Shown piece by piece: positions 1-11,289 of a DNA stretch of 64,000 bases. Source of the DNA: Pyricularia pennisetigena (taxonomy: Eukaryota > Ascomycota > Sordariomycetes > Magnaporthales > Pyriculariaceae); NCBI RefSeq assembly GCF_004337985.1, contig NW_021940927.1, positions 130,266 to 194,265 on the forward strand, written 5' to 3'. A model generated the notes under the pieces. That model made no database searches, had not been told where the DNA came from, and saw only the letters and a list, made by a program, of their open reading frames with translations. Each line of letters begins with the position of its first letter. Position 1 is the first letter of the stretch. A program made the translations under genes and the position numbers.

Positions 1-213
1 CTTGGGCCCGGAAAGTGGATCAGTCACAGCTGAGTGCAGCCACTTCAGTAAGGAAGGCCAATACAAACCCGGAAAGCTCCCTCGTGAACTCAGGTTTTGC
101 CTTTGCAGCTCACGGAAATTGACCCGAGCACGGTCGCAGATAATCGTCTTCAAGCATGGCTTGAGCAGGTGTCAGCCCAACTGCAGCCTCGCTTTTGGCT
201 TGTGCGGATGTAG
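1..213 (+). CDS. possible 3'-terminal exons of a gene cut by the window edge
   Basis: An open frame from base 3 to 47 can be spliced with a GTAAGG donor at 48 and a TTTGCAG acceptor ending at 108. It continues in phase for 34 more codons to a TAG at 211-213. The end of the product reads DPSTVADNRLQAWLEQ and then a short basic-hydrophobic tail. I do not recognise a family, and the exon model rests only on splice signals and an open frame. Confidence 0.3.
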
Positions 214-271
214 ACACCGACAGTCAATGACGAAAACCTTGGTGTATGATTGTAGCGAAGATTTCTGCACC

Positions 272-363
272 TAACGTTGGCCCCACATCTCCGAACCCCC
301 CTAAAGTCCGGCCCCCTTGAAAAATGTAACGACGAAATACCCCTTTTATAAACCGATTTAAAT
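272..363 (-). mobile_element. pogo/Fot1-type element end fragment
   Basis: From the TA at 272-273 the sequence follows the left end of the intact element at 14800 almost base for base: the terminal inverted repeat, then the subterminal stretch ending in CCGATTTAAAT. The terminal repeat has small changes. The copy stops after about 90 bases where an LTR begins, so only the transposase-3' end of an old insertion remains. Confidence 0.85.
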
Positions 364-550
364 ATGAGAAGATCAGGCCCCAAGGCACTGGCACGCACAG
401 CCACGCTGAGCCAGGGGTCCACTGACCCCAGATTTAAACGCGTGTCTCCAGCGCGCCGTCAACTGTAATTTCTCTCTTCTCTTCAGTTTAGAATTTTCGT
501 TAATAGCGCCTAATACACTGAGGTTCTCCAATGTATGTTTGGCCGTGACA
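364..550 (+). repeat. solo LTR of family A, variant form
   Basis: The stretch runs from TGAGAAGATCAGGCCCC to GGCCGTGACA and aligns with the LTRs at 39167 and 40458. Its central part is closest to the 40458 copy. It abuts the pogo fragment directly. No internal retrotransposon sequence follows and I see no clear target duplication. Confidence 0.8.
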
Positions 551-902
551 ATGACTTGATTCGAGTTTCGTATCTCTTGTAGTCCCCTGGAGGCCTTTTT
601 ACGGTATAACAAAGGTATTGAGGACAAGTAAGTGGTATGACGAGGTAACATTGGTCCAACGACTATGTAGTTGGAACACCTGATCTCCAATCACAGTCCC
701 AGGGGGTACACAAGCTGACGTAATATAGTTAACCCCTTAACCCCACCTTGTCATGAAAGCGGGGGGTTTTTTAATGCGGTGAACTCAATACCCACTTTAT
801 GTGGTCGCGCTGCCGTCGCGATCTTTTTTACCTCGCGAGTTTTAGTCGGGTCCTGCTAGACTGAAGTAGTCATCCCACACGCAGAGCTTAGTAGCCGCTA
901 CA
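551..902. other. intergenic, upstream of the DUF6604 gene
   Basis: I see no gene or repeat copy here. A short palindrome around 741-772 pairs an ACCCCxCC run with GGGGGG, followed by T's. The promoter of the next gene must lie here, but I see no clear TATA box. Confidence 0.4.
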
Positions 903-3701
903 ATGCTTCCTAGCTTCCTCCAGGATAGTTACAGGCAGTACAAAAACGACACTAACCGGTTCGCAATATGGCTGGTCAACTTTGCGAAGAAGGTTGGCCT
1001 TGAACCTGCCTGTCTTTCTTCCACTCCAGCGGCCAAGAGGAAGAAAAAAGATACCGGTCAGCCTAGGTCTTTCTACCGCCTGAGTTTGCGCTGTTTCAAG
1101 GCAGGATTTTGGAGCTCTATGGCTCAAAAGCTTACAATCATTTAATCACAGGCTCTGCATCCAAGGCAGCTAAATACCAAGTCACTGTAGGGGAGCTTTT
1201 GACGCTCGCGCGAGCTATTTCTAACACCAGCCTCAAAGCGCCCTCCCGGATGCTCAACGTTGCCAAACGTGCTATTGCGCTCCGTAAGAATGTGACTTTG
1301 TGGTTTTTAGGACGGGGTCGCGATGCCGTCGACAAAAGACATGCCCATTTTATTCAGGTTTTGGAAGAAATCTGCGAGCTTCTTTCCTGGGAAACAACGC
1401 CGTCATCTGGCTCAACGAGCACTGCCCACCGCGACAAGAAACCTACTGGCGTAGTCGAAGATCACGACTCGTCCGCGCCCGCTTGGGTTAATCGGTTTGC
1501 TTCTCTCGTTGTCGAAGACGCTGAAGATGAATCAGCAGCGTCAACTACTACTAACGTTAGTGTTGTCCAGCTGGAAGTTGTCGAGAATGACGCAGAGGAA
1601 CCTGATGACGACTTCCTGTCCCAGCCCTTTTTCAGAATTCTATGCTTGCTCCATGATTTGTCAAACTGGAGACGCTTTTTGTCCGACACCGTAAGTCCTA
1701 CCACTACCAGTACATCTTTTGGGGCCCGTTCGTAATTCTAATACTGCTTAGTGGACTGAATATAGCTGCTCCAAGGTCGATCTCGCGACTGCCGCTGTAG
1801 TCACAGACACCGCCCTGCAGCTGGCGCGAGATTTGGTCCAAGATGTCTTGGAGGACCTCCAGCACCAATTCCCTGTAGGAGGAGTAGGCCTGCAACAACT
1901 GGTTGTTTCCGTGGCTGCCCAGCTGGCAGGGATCTCATTGCACCCACCCCTACCACAGCAGGGCGGCCTGCCTTACAATGAGGAACTGTCAGATATCGCT
2001 GAATTTGCGTTCTTTCCCACCGGAGTCCTGCTACAGTCATTTCTCGCCGTTATCAAAAACGGCAACATTCCAGTTTACAAGCCAGGTTACTACGGCAACT
2101 ATAACGCCAAGGCGGATCGACTCAAGATGTCCGTTGTCGAAAAATTCAATGAGGACAAGATTCTTTTGCTGGAGCTTCTTCCCGAATATTGCGTGGTTGC
2201 AAATTTTGGCGCCCTTTTGCCTGTGCGCGACGAGATCACCGCCGGCTTCGTCGAGTATTACACTACTAAAGATTTCAACTTGTGGCACTGCTTTGCCTCT
2301 CAAGTCGTCCTCGACGCCCACCACGCTACTCGCTACTGCCGCCTGAGCGCCGCCGCGGACCTTCGTATGAGCGGCTTATGCATCGCGAGAACCATCGACG
2401 ACTATTTCAAACTATCCAAAACTCACCCGCACCCGGAATTCTGGCCCAAAGAGGGAGACCTGGAGATTGAAGAGATACGGAACCTCATCGCGACCTGGAT
2501 CGAAGGAGATCCTCTTTTGGCAATAAGAATGGATGCCTACTCCGTGATCGACAAAAACAATCGGTCTGGCGCCCAGCAGCTCTTATTCTCACGAAACCCT
2601 GTCATTTGCGGTATCTTGGTCTTCTCCCTCAAGGTCCGCATGCAGATCATCGGGCAGTCTCTCCTGTCGCAGTGGTTCGATGTGCAGCAGCTGGCTTTCC
2701 TCTACAACCTGGTTCAGTTGACTCCCGGCCTCAAGTTCGCTTGGCCAGACATGGAGCTCTTCCTCAAAATCCACGGAGAGAGTAACATCTTTGTCGGCGA
2801 TCGACCAAAAGACGCAGCGCAGTCCTTGAACCGACTTGAGCTGGTCACGGGCATATCATCCGCCACCAGGTTTGCCAAAGATTCTCGGAAGAAGCAAGGA
2901 GACTTCCACAAGCCGGACGGCGTAGGCGGCGCCAGGCGTCTAAAGCCTACTGCCACCAAGGCCGTCAATCTCGTCCGCAACCGATATTTGCAACACACCC
3001 CGGGATATACACCCCTCCGCAGCATTGAAGCCGCCGAGGTCGGCAAATTTCTCGAAGAGCTGTTTAAGGAGTCTACAATGACAGCCGTCTCCAAAACGGC
3101 CAGTACAAATGGCCCTATAGCCCAAACACGAGCCCTTCTGGGTCGCAAGTGGCGCAATACGCGGCATGTCGGCACCCTCCAGCTCCTTGCAGTGCTAAAG
3201 GGCAAGCTGTTTGAGGAGGAGCCAATCCTCATGTTCGACTACTTCGGCATGCACAAGCGGTCCATGGAGCTCTTCCGCCTAATCAAGGCAAAGGAGCACC
3301 ATAAATTCGTCCAGTACTTCACCGAGCGGTACATGCCGTCCGACGCCTTCTTGCCCAATCTGACCATCCTTATCCACCATGTTGCGCGCGGCTCGGCCGA
3401 ATCCGGGAAGGCCATGGGTCTTGGGAGCACCTCCGGCCGCGACACGTTTCAGGTTAGTCGCATGGTGACGAGCTGTGGGGAGGTAATGGAGTCCTATTTG
3501 AAGAACAACGGCGATGCGACGATCAAGTACTTGAAGCTGTTCGCTAAGAACAAAAAGCAACTGCTGGCAATAGTCGAAGAGCATCAGGCCGCCGTCGCAC
3601 CAGATGCCGGGGAAGAGAAGTACTTTGCTTGGTTTTGCACGGACCAGTTTCTTGGCCCAAACGAGATGGAGTCACTTAAGACAGGCATTCCGTTGGCTTA
3701 A
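903..3701 (+). CDS. DUF6604 domain protein, three exons
   Basis: Exons 903-1056, 1152-1690 and 1752-3701 join in phase to 880 residues. The introns are 95 and 61 bp; the second has the canonical donor GTAAGT. The N-terminus (LQDSYRQYKNDTNRFAIWL, a Lys-rich linker, then LLTLARAISNTSLKAP and KRHAHFIQVLEEI) fits fungal DUF6604, a domain of unknown function at the start of many large fungal proteins. An acidic linker near residues 150-210 precedes a mostly helical C-terminal part of about 650 residues with no motif I can name. The DUF6604 pattern crosses both exon joins, which supports the splicing. There is no signal peptide or membrane segment. It is the only clearly intact host gene in the first 12 kb. 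Confidence 0.85.
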
Positions 3702-4117
3702 GAGGTGGCCCAAGCACCCTGTTAAGAGGTTGTATCCTATCATGAGTCGAGTTTTGCACTTATAGTCCGTCGTACATCAAATAGAGTAACAACTAGCTGA
3801 AAGAGACGCGTTATGACAAACTTCATTTTTTGACCGCAGTTATATCACCGACAAGAATCGCTAAACCGCCTCCACGTGGATACATCCACAGTGCATTTCG
3901 TCAAACAGTACAAGCTAGCCAGTACCGACGAAATTCAGCCACAAGGTCAACAGGGGGTGGCCGCTGGGGGTATCACGTGAAGCCGGCCAAAAATGCTTAA
4001 CAAAATAGCCCAAATAACAACACCCAGATTGAACCAAAAAACATGCTAACACGCACCCAAAGTGAAGCTGTTCACAACTACCTACCCTACCATATCCGCC
4101 CCGTCATCCCCAGATCC
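3702..4117. other. intergenic with a possible ORF remnant
   Basis: No gene is recognised. A frame of about 46 codons (RQESLNRLHVDTSTVHFVKQ and on) ends at a TGA near 3979 and may be the tail of a lost gene or transposon. The rest is unremarkable. Confidence 0.3.
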
Positions 4118-4603
4118 TCCACCATTCATGGGTCAGACCCACTTTGTTAGCGATTCACACCCAAACACACCAATAAGCTTAACAGCTGAAGAATTTTCGC
4201 CCTCCGGGCGCCGGTCGTCATGGCCTCACCAAAGGTCTCAAACCGCCGCGCGCGCCCGCAAAGCACGCCGCAGGCTTTGCCGCCGGGCCAGGCCGAGTCG
4301 GAACACGTATCTCTCGACACGCGCACCGCTAACGCGCCTGAGCCGGCCGGCCGCGGAAGGTACTCCAGCCTCCCGGCCCTGGCCATCAAAACACTGCAGC
4401 AGGAGTTGGAAAACGTGGAAACAGTCGGCAGCTGGCTCGAAGAGGTCTTTGCAGCCAAGCTCGAAAGCTTACAGGCCCCGGAGAATTGTTCTCGAACTTG
4501 ACGATGTGATCAGCGGCCGGTTCCTCAGTCGCACCCTCCCTGAAAAAGAGCGCTCGCGCTCCCCGTCGCGTTCGCCGACCAGTTCCAGCGAAAGGCGCAG
4601 CAT
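4118..4603 (+). mobile_element. LINE 5'-end fragment with disrupted ORF1
   Basis: It matches the 5' UTR and first part of ORF1 of the intact LINE (33248 downward), starting at the same base, TCCACCATTCATGG. ORF1 begins at 4220. Differences include an insertion of about 15 bp upstream of the start and a small deletion near 4485 that shifts the frame and ends the ORF at 4501. The copy stops at GGCGCAGCAT followed by a T run. Keeping the 5' end while losing the 3' end is the reverse of usual LINE truncation, so a later rearrangement is more likely than incomplete reverse transcription. Confidence 0.85.
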
Positions 4604-5518
4604 TTTTTTAACTGCCAATCGTGGACACCTTTGCTCGTGAATATGCTAGCAAATGCCGGAACCTCGCTCATATTGCTGTTCTCAATCTCATAAAAGCTGC
4701 CGGCTTCGATGACCGCCACCGTTCCTTTCTGCTGTTGCGCAAGACGGGCGGCTACGGCAAGACCGGCGTTGCCACCTCCGACAATAACCTACGGCTACAT
4801 GTCAGTCGTAGTTTTGTTCCAAGCACGAACAGAAGTACGTAGTCAAATGTCGCATTGTCACCCGGGATGCCGAAAGAAGTTCCGAACGTTGTGCGCTTTC
4901 GCAGAAGCTCAGGCCTTGGCGGCGTTTTCTTCGTAGGACTACTTTCGGATGGATAAAAGAGGTAGGAGAAAGCGAGGGAAAATGTCGTCCATCGCATGGT
5001 TGGCAACGAACAACAAACGATGAGTTAAGGATCCCTGAAGTCATGTTCAATGCGGAATAAAATGCAATTAGATTGTCGTGTGATTCCAAGGGCGTTAAGT
5101 GGTAGGGACTGCGGTACAAAAGGATAAAACCAGAAAATGCAAAATAACTTTTTGAGGGTTCCAATTTTCAATTAAATGGGGTGGAAAGGTGGAACTAACT
5201 CCTCAAACAGGACATCGTCAGAGGACAATATCTGGTCCATGACTTCAGAACCCTGATCGAAGTCGTCGGGGTGCTACAAGCACAGGAACAGGAATCCTGT
5301 TTTCCGTACAGCTGTTTTAGGGTGGCTTTCAGAAAATCCGGACCGAAAATGGGATGCTGGAGATGGATTCTGTTTCCGAAGTCTAGGGTTCCGCAGATCC
5401 CCAACGCAGATAATAGACAGGGTGCACCAGTGAAAGCTTATAAAGAGACCCTCGCTGCGCTGCTTAATACTTGTTTGCAGGCACGATACGCCGGGTAGTT
5501 TATTTTATATCAGATGCC
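4604..5518. other. intergenic, no recognised gene
   Basis: Short open frames (for example 4621-4842) have no recognisable motif. TATAAAG at about 5440 lies roughly 80 bp upstream of the F-box start and could be a promoter element. Confidence 0.4.
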
Positions 5519-6191
5519 ATGTTTGAACAAAAGAAGCTCGGAGCTTTCGAGAATTTACCCCAAGAAATCTTCGACACGATTACAAAACATTTACCTCCTG
5601 TATCTCGCATTTATTTTAAAAAGAGGACTGGCGCAGGTTGGGATCAATGCGAATCTTCACCCGGAGCAAGAAAAAGCAATGCAGGTTTGGAACAAAATTT
5701 TCAAAGATGATGAATGGCTCAATACGGTGATGAACCAAACGTACACAAATGTTTCGCCACCTATCCCGGTTCTGATAGGCTACGACATTCTCAAGCTTTA
5801 CAAAGGCAGCGACGAGCGAGTGTATCTCTTACTTACCGCAAACGATTGGGACGGCGATATTAAATATGCCCCGGATATTCGCCATTCGCTTAGACCACAT
5901 AAATATGACAAGGAATCGCACGAAGTTAGCATCGAAGGCACCAAGATAACAATCGCTTTGGAGCGTTGTAATATGGAAGAGCTGAAACTGAAAGAGCCTC
6001 AAAAGCTATTTCATTTGACAGGCAAATCCAAGGATAAACCAGAGACCGCAGTTTTGTATTACAATGAGGACGTACCTGTTCGAATCGGCGAAGATGAGAT
6101 AGGTGGAATTAGGGACAACGATCGGCTGCTAGTTCAGGATCTGTCGACGATCATGTCCAAGTTCAGGGATGGCAAGCCGGTTATGACATGA
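5519..6191 (+). pseudogene. F-box protein with a frame break
   Basis: The ATG at 5519 opens a frame with an F-box start, ENLPQEIFDTITKHLPP (about residues 11-27). The reading then has to move to the frame ending at 6191, which carries about 185 further residues of good quality (HPEQEKAMQVWNKIF, LLLTANDWDGDIKY). The switch lies between 5600 and 5637. A GT-AG pair there would remove 37 bp in phase, but that is very short even for a fungal intron, so an indel is the simpler explanation. F-box proteins choose substrates for SCF ubiquitin ligases. The C-terminal family is not recognised. Confidence 0.55.
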
Positions 6192-6229
6192 AGTTGGCCA
6201 CCCCTGATGGCCNGCGGATGGGCGCCCCT

Positions 6230-7478
6230 TAAAATCTAACAGCAAATGCGTCCTTTAACAGCCCGATTTAAATATAAAATTATCAACGCACAATAATACA
6301 ATCGTTGTCAGGCTCTTCCGGTTCACTAACCTCCTCTCCATCACTAGGAACCTCCAAACCCTCCTTATCGGTTTTCTGTAATTTAAAAATATTCTTTTTG
6401 CTGACTAAAAGCTCGTTTGGATCTGGAACCACCCTTCTTCTTTTTGCCGGCCGTATTGCCTCCAATTGTGCTTCCAACAAACTGATTTTTTGCTGGGCTT
6501 CAGCCAATAAAATGTCCTTGGCTTCAAAGCTTTTTTGAACTTTTGTGAACATAAGCCGGGACGTGGCGTTGCTTTTTTCGGACCGGGAAATTTTTCGCAG
6601 TTGAAGTCGAATATCTCGGGTCGTTTTAGGGGTTTTCCAAATAAGTAAAGACTGGTCGTTAATTTTTTGGGTTGGATTTTCCGGTGTTTTATCCCTTTAG
6701 AAGCCGTTATTTTTACCTTTTTTCGACGTTGGCGTTGCTATTTTCTAATAAAAAAGGGTTTAAAAGTGGTTTTGCCAAGTTCACCGGCCATAACCCCGTC
6801 GTACGCCAACCAGATTGAATGGTTTTTGCTATAAATGCTTTTGATCTGGCTTTTCGATAGCAAAGTAGAAAGTTTCGTTTCCCAACAACCGTTGAACAGC
6901 AAAACTGGTTTACAAATCCCAGTTGACGTCGATAAGCTTCCTTTAACGGCCCAAAAACCGATAAATCCAACGGTTGAAGAACGTGCGACGAATGAGGAGG
7001 TAAATATAAAAGCTGAATATTATTTTGGAGGCAAATAAGCATAAACTCGTCGGTGACGTGTGATCCGTGGCCGTCGAGAACTAATAAACGCTTTTCAGGA
7101 GTTAAAGGTTGGGTATTTGGAATAAACACCTTTTTTAACCATTCGATACCTGTTTCATTATTTGTCCACCCGTTTTCGGTTGCATGAAATTGCCAGGTAT
7201 CGAAAGGACTTAAATCAGCTGGAAACCATTGTTGCTGTACGTTTTTCCCCTTAAATATAACGAGGGGAGGTATAACAGCCCCCGTAGCTGATACACATTC
7301 GATTATGCTCGTCCAACCCCGCGTTCCAGGCTCTTTTCGCTGTAATGGCCGGATTTTATTACGCCCTAACACCAGGCCATTAGATCCTTTGCCTTCCATT
7401 ATACCTGTTTCGTCCATATTCCAACGGTTGGCCGGTTTTATAGTATCGATAACGGGATTTTTCAAATAGGACCACCTG
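6230..7478 (-). mobile_element. truncated, frameshifted pogo/Fot1-type transposon
   Basis: It covers the C-terminal part of a pogo transposase on the minus strand. From 6749 to 7478 it is nearly identical to the intact element (15357-16087), while 6290-6720 is clearly more diverged, and the outer end near 6190-6240 has different bases. A T-run near 6717 has one extra T, shifting the frame after NANVEK. Residues upstream of SYLKNPVID are lost where a copia LTR begins at 7479. An ambiguous base, n, sits at 6213 next to the outer end. The copy is inactive. Confidence 0.85.
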
Positions 7479-7735
7479 TTGATAGGAATGGAGTGATCGC
7501 TGCGATCGGTAAAAACAATATAACAAATAAAAACGGTATTCTCATGCATGCTATCTATCTGTTCTGTAACTATCTACAATCCTGCAGAGATCCCTTAAAA
7601 ACTCTGCGACGTGTTCTGAGATCACGTGTCCCCACACGTGATCTACCCACACGCATGTCTGCCCGCGAACAGACACAGGCTATCTTTTATATTGATTGCA
7701 GACATGCGCACTCCTGAACCCGTAGATAGTTATCA
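7479..7735 (-). repeat. copia LTR, left copy
   Basis: It starts TGTTGATAGG and the end is set at GTTATCA, so the boundary at 7735 is approximate. It contains a GATCACGTG/CACGTGATC palindrome at about 7620-7643 that is also kept in the right copy. Confidence 0.65.
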
Positions 7736-7840
7736 ATGAGTAAACAAAGGAAAATAACGCGTTTGGGAGATCGTGAGATCTCTCAACGCTGCAAACGAAT
7801 GCTTTGTCCTAACCGTTCCCTGTTGAATAGGGGGTGAATG

Positions 7841-10800
7841 TCAATCCGTGCGTTGTGCCCTAGTCGTATCGTGCCCTGTATCGTGACCCTCCCTCGCCCT
7901 CTTTTGTTGATCACGTTGCACCCAGCCCTCAACGCGTATGCGTAATCTGTTCGTTGATATCAGATCTTCCAACGCGTTATTCGGGTGCTCTTTTGGCATG
8001 GCTCCAAAAACGAGTAGCGTAGGCACTAGGCCGTTGGGTCCGGCGGTATCGTTAACCGCTTTTACCGCTGCCTGCAGGGCAGCTCCTTGCGAGCAGTCCT
8101 CACCGCATTCAGCCCGGATAATCTCGTACGCCCGCCTCAGGGGCGCATGAAAACGCTCAATCTTGCCAATAGCCCAGTGCGCCTCTGTAGGGATCTGATG
8201 GCATGTAATCCCTAAAAGGCGTGCTTCTGCGTAAAATTCAGCTGCACGGAAATTGGGCCCTGGGTCGAACGTTAATACGTCTGGCGGACCTAGATAAGTA
8301 TCGATCCAGCACTGTTTTAACGCCTCCCACGTCTCTTTGGCTGACATGTCAACCAGGAACTGGGCTGACTGGTATGCAGTGCTCGCATCGATCACATGAA
8401 GTACTGGCCGGCCATCCAAATACATAACATCAACGATAACTTCGTAGTTAAAGTTAATATCCTCCTTCAGGGCAAACTTGAAGCGTTGCGGTGATTTTCC
8501 CTTCTTCTGGCAGAAGTGGCACACCTTGTTAATCATTTGGATCGCCTCCAAATCTGCGTCTTCGCCTGCACGTTGTAACAGGCGCCAAAGCTTGTTAACG
8601 GATGGGTGCCCAAAACGCCTGTGAACCCGCCGCAGCTCCTTTTCCGTTAGGAATGTTCCCGCGATTTCAGAATCGGTAAGGAATGTGATCCCCTGCGCGG
8701 TATTATCCAAGTAGAACCACGGGTGCCCTCTTTTCCGTTCCACAGGTATCCGCTTGCCGTCACCGCAGACGATTTCGTCTCGGACGTTATCATAGTAGGC
8801 CTGCAGCCTATCCATGTCCTTTAACGACACTAGGAACGGTGTATCTGTCTCCATAATATGGAACGTGATTATCCCTATAGGGGTAGGGATATCTACCGTT
8901 CCCAACGAGGTCGCTACGCTGCCTTGGCCAAAGCGAATGCGTGCTTCTCCAGCGCGTTGTTGGTCCATATACAGGCCTGTTTTGTAGCGTTGCAGGGCCA
9001 CAAATTGCCTGAATCCGGCAGTTGAGTGCTCGGCTGCACCGGTATCTGGCAGGAAGCCTTCCCAATCCATGCTGGTTTGCATAAAGGTGTGGTCAGGGCG
9101 ATCAGCTGAACGCGTTGCCCCCTGATCTCGTGCAGCGGTGAGCCTATGCCTGAAGGACTCGTCTGCTAGCAATTCTGCACCCTGTACAGTCATGTAGTGG
9201 CTCGTTGCAGTAGGTTCCTCGTCCACAGATTCTGTTGAGTAACCCTCTGATATCTCTGAATCACTGCTAGCCAAATCTTCATCAGGTCCTTCTGCGGCCT
9301 GCAGGAACGTCTTGTAGCCTCGTGTACTTTGGCCATGATCTCTTTGTTCGCGTTTCCAGCGCTCCTTCTCAGCGCGTTGTTCCTCTCTGGTGTGCTTCCA
9401 CGATCTGCAATCTTCCTTTTTGCAAATATAACACCCTCCCTTTTTCTGCACCCTTTCTCCTTGGGGTCTGATCCCTGATCTCGTTCGAGCTTTTGAGCCC
9501 AATTGCTTGCGGTGAAACGGCCACTCGTTTCGAGCCGCTGTTTGGTATCTGCGATCAACAAAATATTGGCCGCTGGTTTGTGGCTTATTTTCGATAGCCA
9601 TTAGCCGGCGCAATTGACTGCAAAGCTCTTCGTACGACCTTTTCTTCGTATCCACAAGTGCTAACTTAAGCTCTGGCACTCCCTGTATGGCCCGTATCGT
9701 ATTGTCAACGAGCTGGTGTTCAGACTGGTAATCTGATCCCATGGCTCTTTGGCACCGTTGTAGCTTATCGAAAAGGAGCTCCAGAACCTGTTCTGGGGTC
9801 TTGTCTGCGTTCTCCGGCTTATTCCTCATAGAGTAGAACGTAATCGAACTCCAATCTGAGTGGTATTGTTGGCGGATAAGATCGGTATCGAACCTCTCTT
9901 TCAGGCGCAAATACATGTCCCTAAAAGTCTTATCCCTACCCACGTGTGTACGAAAATAGTCGCTAGCTTTTCCTTTCAGGATCCACGGGAATAGGGCGTG
10001 CATTTGGTTGATCTCGATCTGCATCATTTGGCAGGTGTCTGTGAAGTTGAGTACTTTCTCATCCAAGAGATCGTATGGATCTCCTGAATAACTGTTATCC
10101 TTCTCCCAAACCTGCATAAAAGTTTTTAACGTGGTAAGCGGAAGCGCTTGATTGGGTACTTGAATGGGTGGCAAACACCTGTATGCAGTGGTATTTTGTG
10201 CCGTGGTAGGGCGGTTGTGCGTTTGGAGGGTCTCGTACGCAGTTGATTGCTCCCTCTGAGCATCTGCTCGTTCACTCCAGAGCTCCCTTTTATAATCCTC
10301 GCCGTGCGGCCTCATGCCGCCAAAAGTCTGCTCCTTGGGAGCTGTGGATTGCTGACGTGTATACCCATATTGCACGCTTGCCAATAGTCCGGTTCTCTGT
10401 TCCACTCCTTGGTATTGGACCCTTGGTTCGTTGTATATAGGTTGAGGGTTTTGATGGTATGATGTCCGATCTTCCCTTGGGTGTGATGCCTGATCCCGGT
10501 GATCTTCACTCTGTGTATCTGTCTCTCCTTCCTTGTCGTCTGTCGTTATTGCTAAAGCTACAAGCCTTTTGCTTATCTTCGTGTTGTTGTAGCCAGGTAA
10601 CTTCACTCCGCCTGCAATGAGGTAATCTTTTAACATTCGGGCAATCCCTTTGTTGCAGGTATCAAAATCCTCCTCTTTCCAGCCTCTAAATTCTGCTGCG
10701 AAATGCTCTATTAGAATGTCTCCTCGCTTTGGGGGTTCCGGTCTTTCGAAATCGCATATCGTGTTTATAATCCATGCGTTCTTTCGAGCTGCTGTTGCTT

Positions 10801-10993
10801 GGTCTGGGTGCTCTGCGAGATCTGCTGTTTCGTTCTCCAGCGCCTTTGCATCGATCTCTTGTTGTTCCTTTGGTTTGACACCAAATCTCTTTAACAGTTT
10901 GTGCAACATCTCGTTCTCTTCTCGATCTTGGAGGGTTATCGGTCTCGGGTCCGGTGCTGGCCCTAATGCCTTAATCTCGTCGGCTTCCGACAT
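7841..10993 (-). CDS. copia gag-protease-integrase polyprotein (no RT/RNase H)
   Basis: One uninterrupted frame of 1,050 residues. The N-terminal third is gag-like. Around residue 525 a cysteine/histidine cluster (CYICKKEDCRSWKH) resembles a variant zinc knuckle. DTGAAEHS near residue 660 is the aspartic protease active site. An integrase HHCC zinc domain follows (HRRFGHP and CHFCQKKGK), then core acidic residues in VDVMYLDG, TFDPGPNF and IERFH. The protein ends soon after the integrase catalytic core with an Arg-rich tail, where RT should follow. Without RT it could move only with help from another element. Confidence 0.85.
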   Translation of the reverse strand: MSEADEIKALGPAPDPRPITLQDREENEMLHKLLKRFGVKPKEQQEIDAKALENETADLAEHPDQATAARKNAWIINTICDFERPEPPKRGDILIEHFAAEFRGWKEEDFDTCNKGIARMLKDYLIAGGVKLPGYNNTKISKRLVALAITTDDKEGETDTQSEDHRDQASHPREDRTSYHQNPQPIYNEPRVQYQGVEQRTGLLASVQYGYTRQQSTAPKEQTFGGMRPHGEDYKRELWSERADAQREQSTAYETLQTHNRPTTAQNTTAYRCLPPIQVPNQALPLTTLKTFMQVWEKDNSYSGDPYDLLDEKVLNFTDTCQMMQIEINQMHALFPWILKGKASDYFRTHVGRDKTFRDMYLRLKERFDTDLIRQQYHSDWSSITFYSMRNKPENADKTPEQVLELLFDKLQRCQRAMGSDYQSEHQLVDNTIRAIQGVPELKLALVDTKKRSYEELCSQLRRLMAIENKPQTSGQYFVDRRYQTAARNEWPFHRKQLGSKARTRSGIRPQGERVQKKGGCYICKKEDCRSWKHTREEQRAEKERWKREQRDHGQSTRGYKTFLQAAEGPDEDLASSDSEISEGYSTESVDEEPTATSHYMTVQGAELLADESFRHRLTAARDQGATRSADRPDHTFMQTSMDWEGFLPDTGAAEHSTAGFRQFVALQRYKTGLYMDQQRAGEARIRFGQGSVATSLGTVDIPTPIGIITFHIMETDTPFLVSLKDMDRLQAYYDNVRDEIVCGDGKRIPVERKRGHPWFYLDNTAQGITFLTDSEIAGTFLTEKELRRVHRRFGHPSVNKLWRLLQRAGEDADLEAIQMINKVCHFCQKKGKSPQRFKFALKEDINFNYEVIVDVMYLDGRPVLHVIDASTAYQSAQFLVDMSAKETWEALKQCWIDTYLGPPDVLTFDPGPNFRAAEFYAEARLLGITCHQIPTEAHWAIGKIERFHAPLRRAYEIIRAECGEDCSQGAALQAAVKAVNDTAGPNGLVPTLLVFGAMPKEHPNNALEDLISTNRLRIRVEGWVQRDQQKRAREGHDTGHDTTRAQRTD

Positions 10994-11289
10994 GGCGTTC
11001 CCTCTTGCGTTCAGGGGTAACGGTATCGGGTGTTGTCGTTGTTGTGACTAGCGGTATAGTCCGGGTGGTGAGGGTTCCTTGAGTCCTTGGCCGGAGTGAT
11101 CCAGTCGGTGCTTCCGGGAGCTCACGTAACAGTTATCCAAAGCTCCTGAATTGCTGAACAATACGGTGGTTTTGGGGCTGTTACAATATCCTCGTTGCTA
11201 GCCCGGTTACAGCGTTAGCTGGGAGTACTAGCAATTCGAATATCTCTATCTTGCGAATCTGTGTTGCCTATACTGACAACACTGATCAG

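Noticed and set aside
2714..3232. A 172-codon minus-strand frame
   Set aside because: Antisense to exon 3 of the DUF6604 gene.
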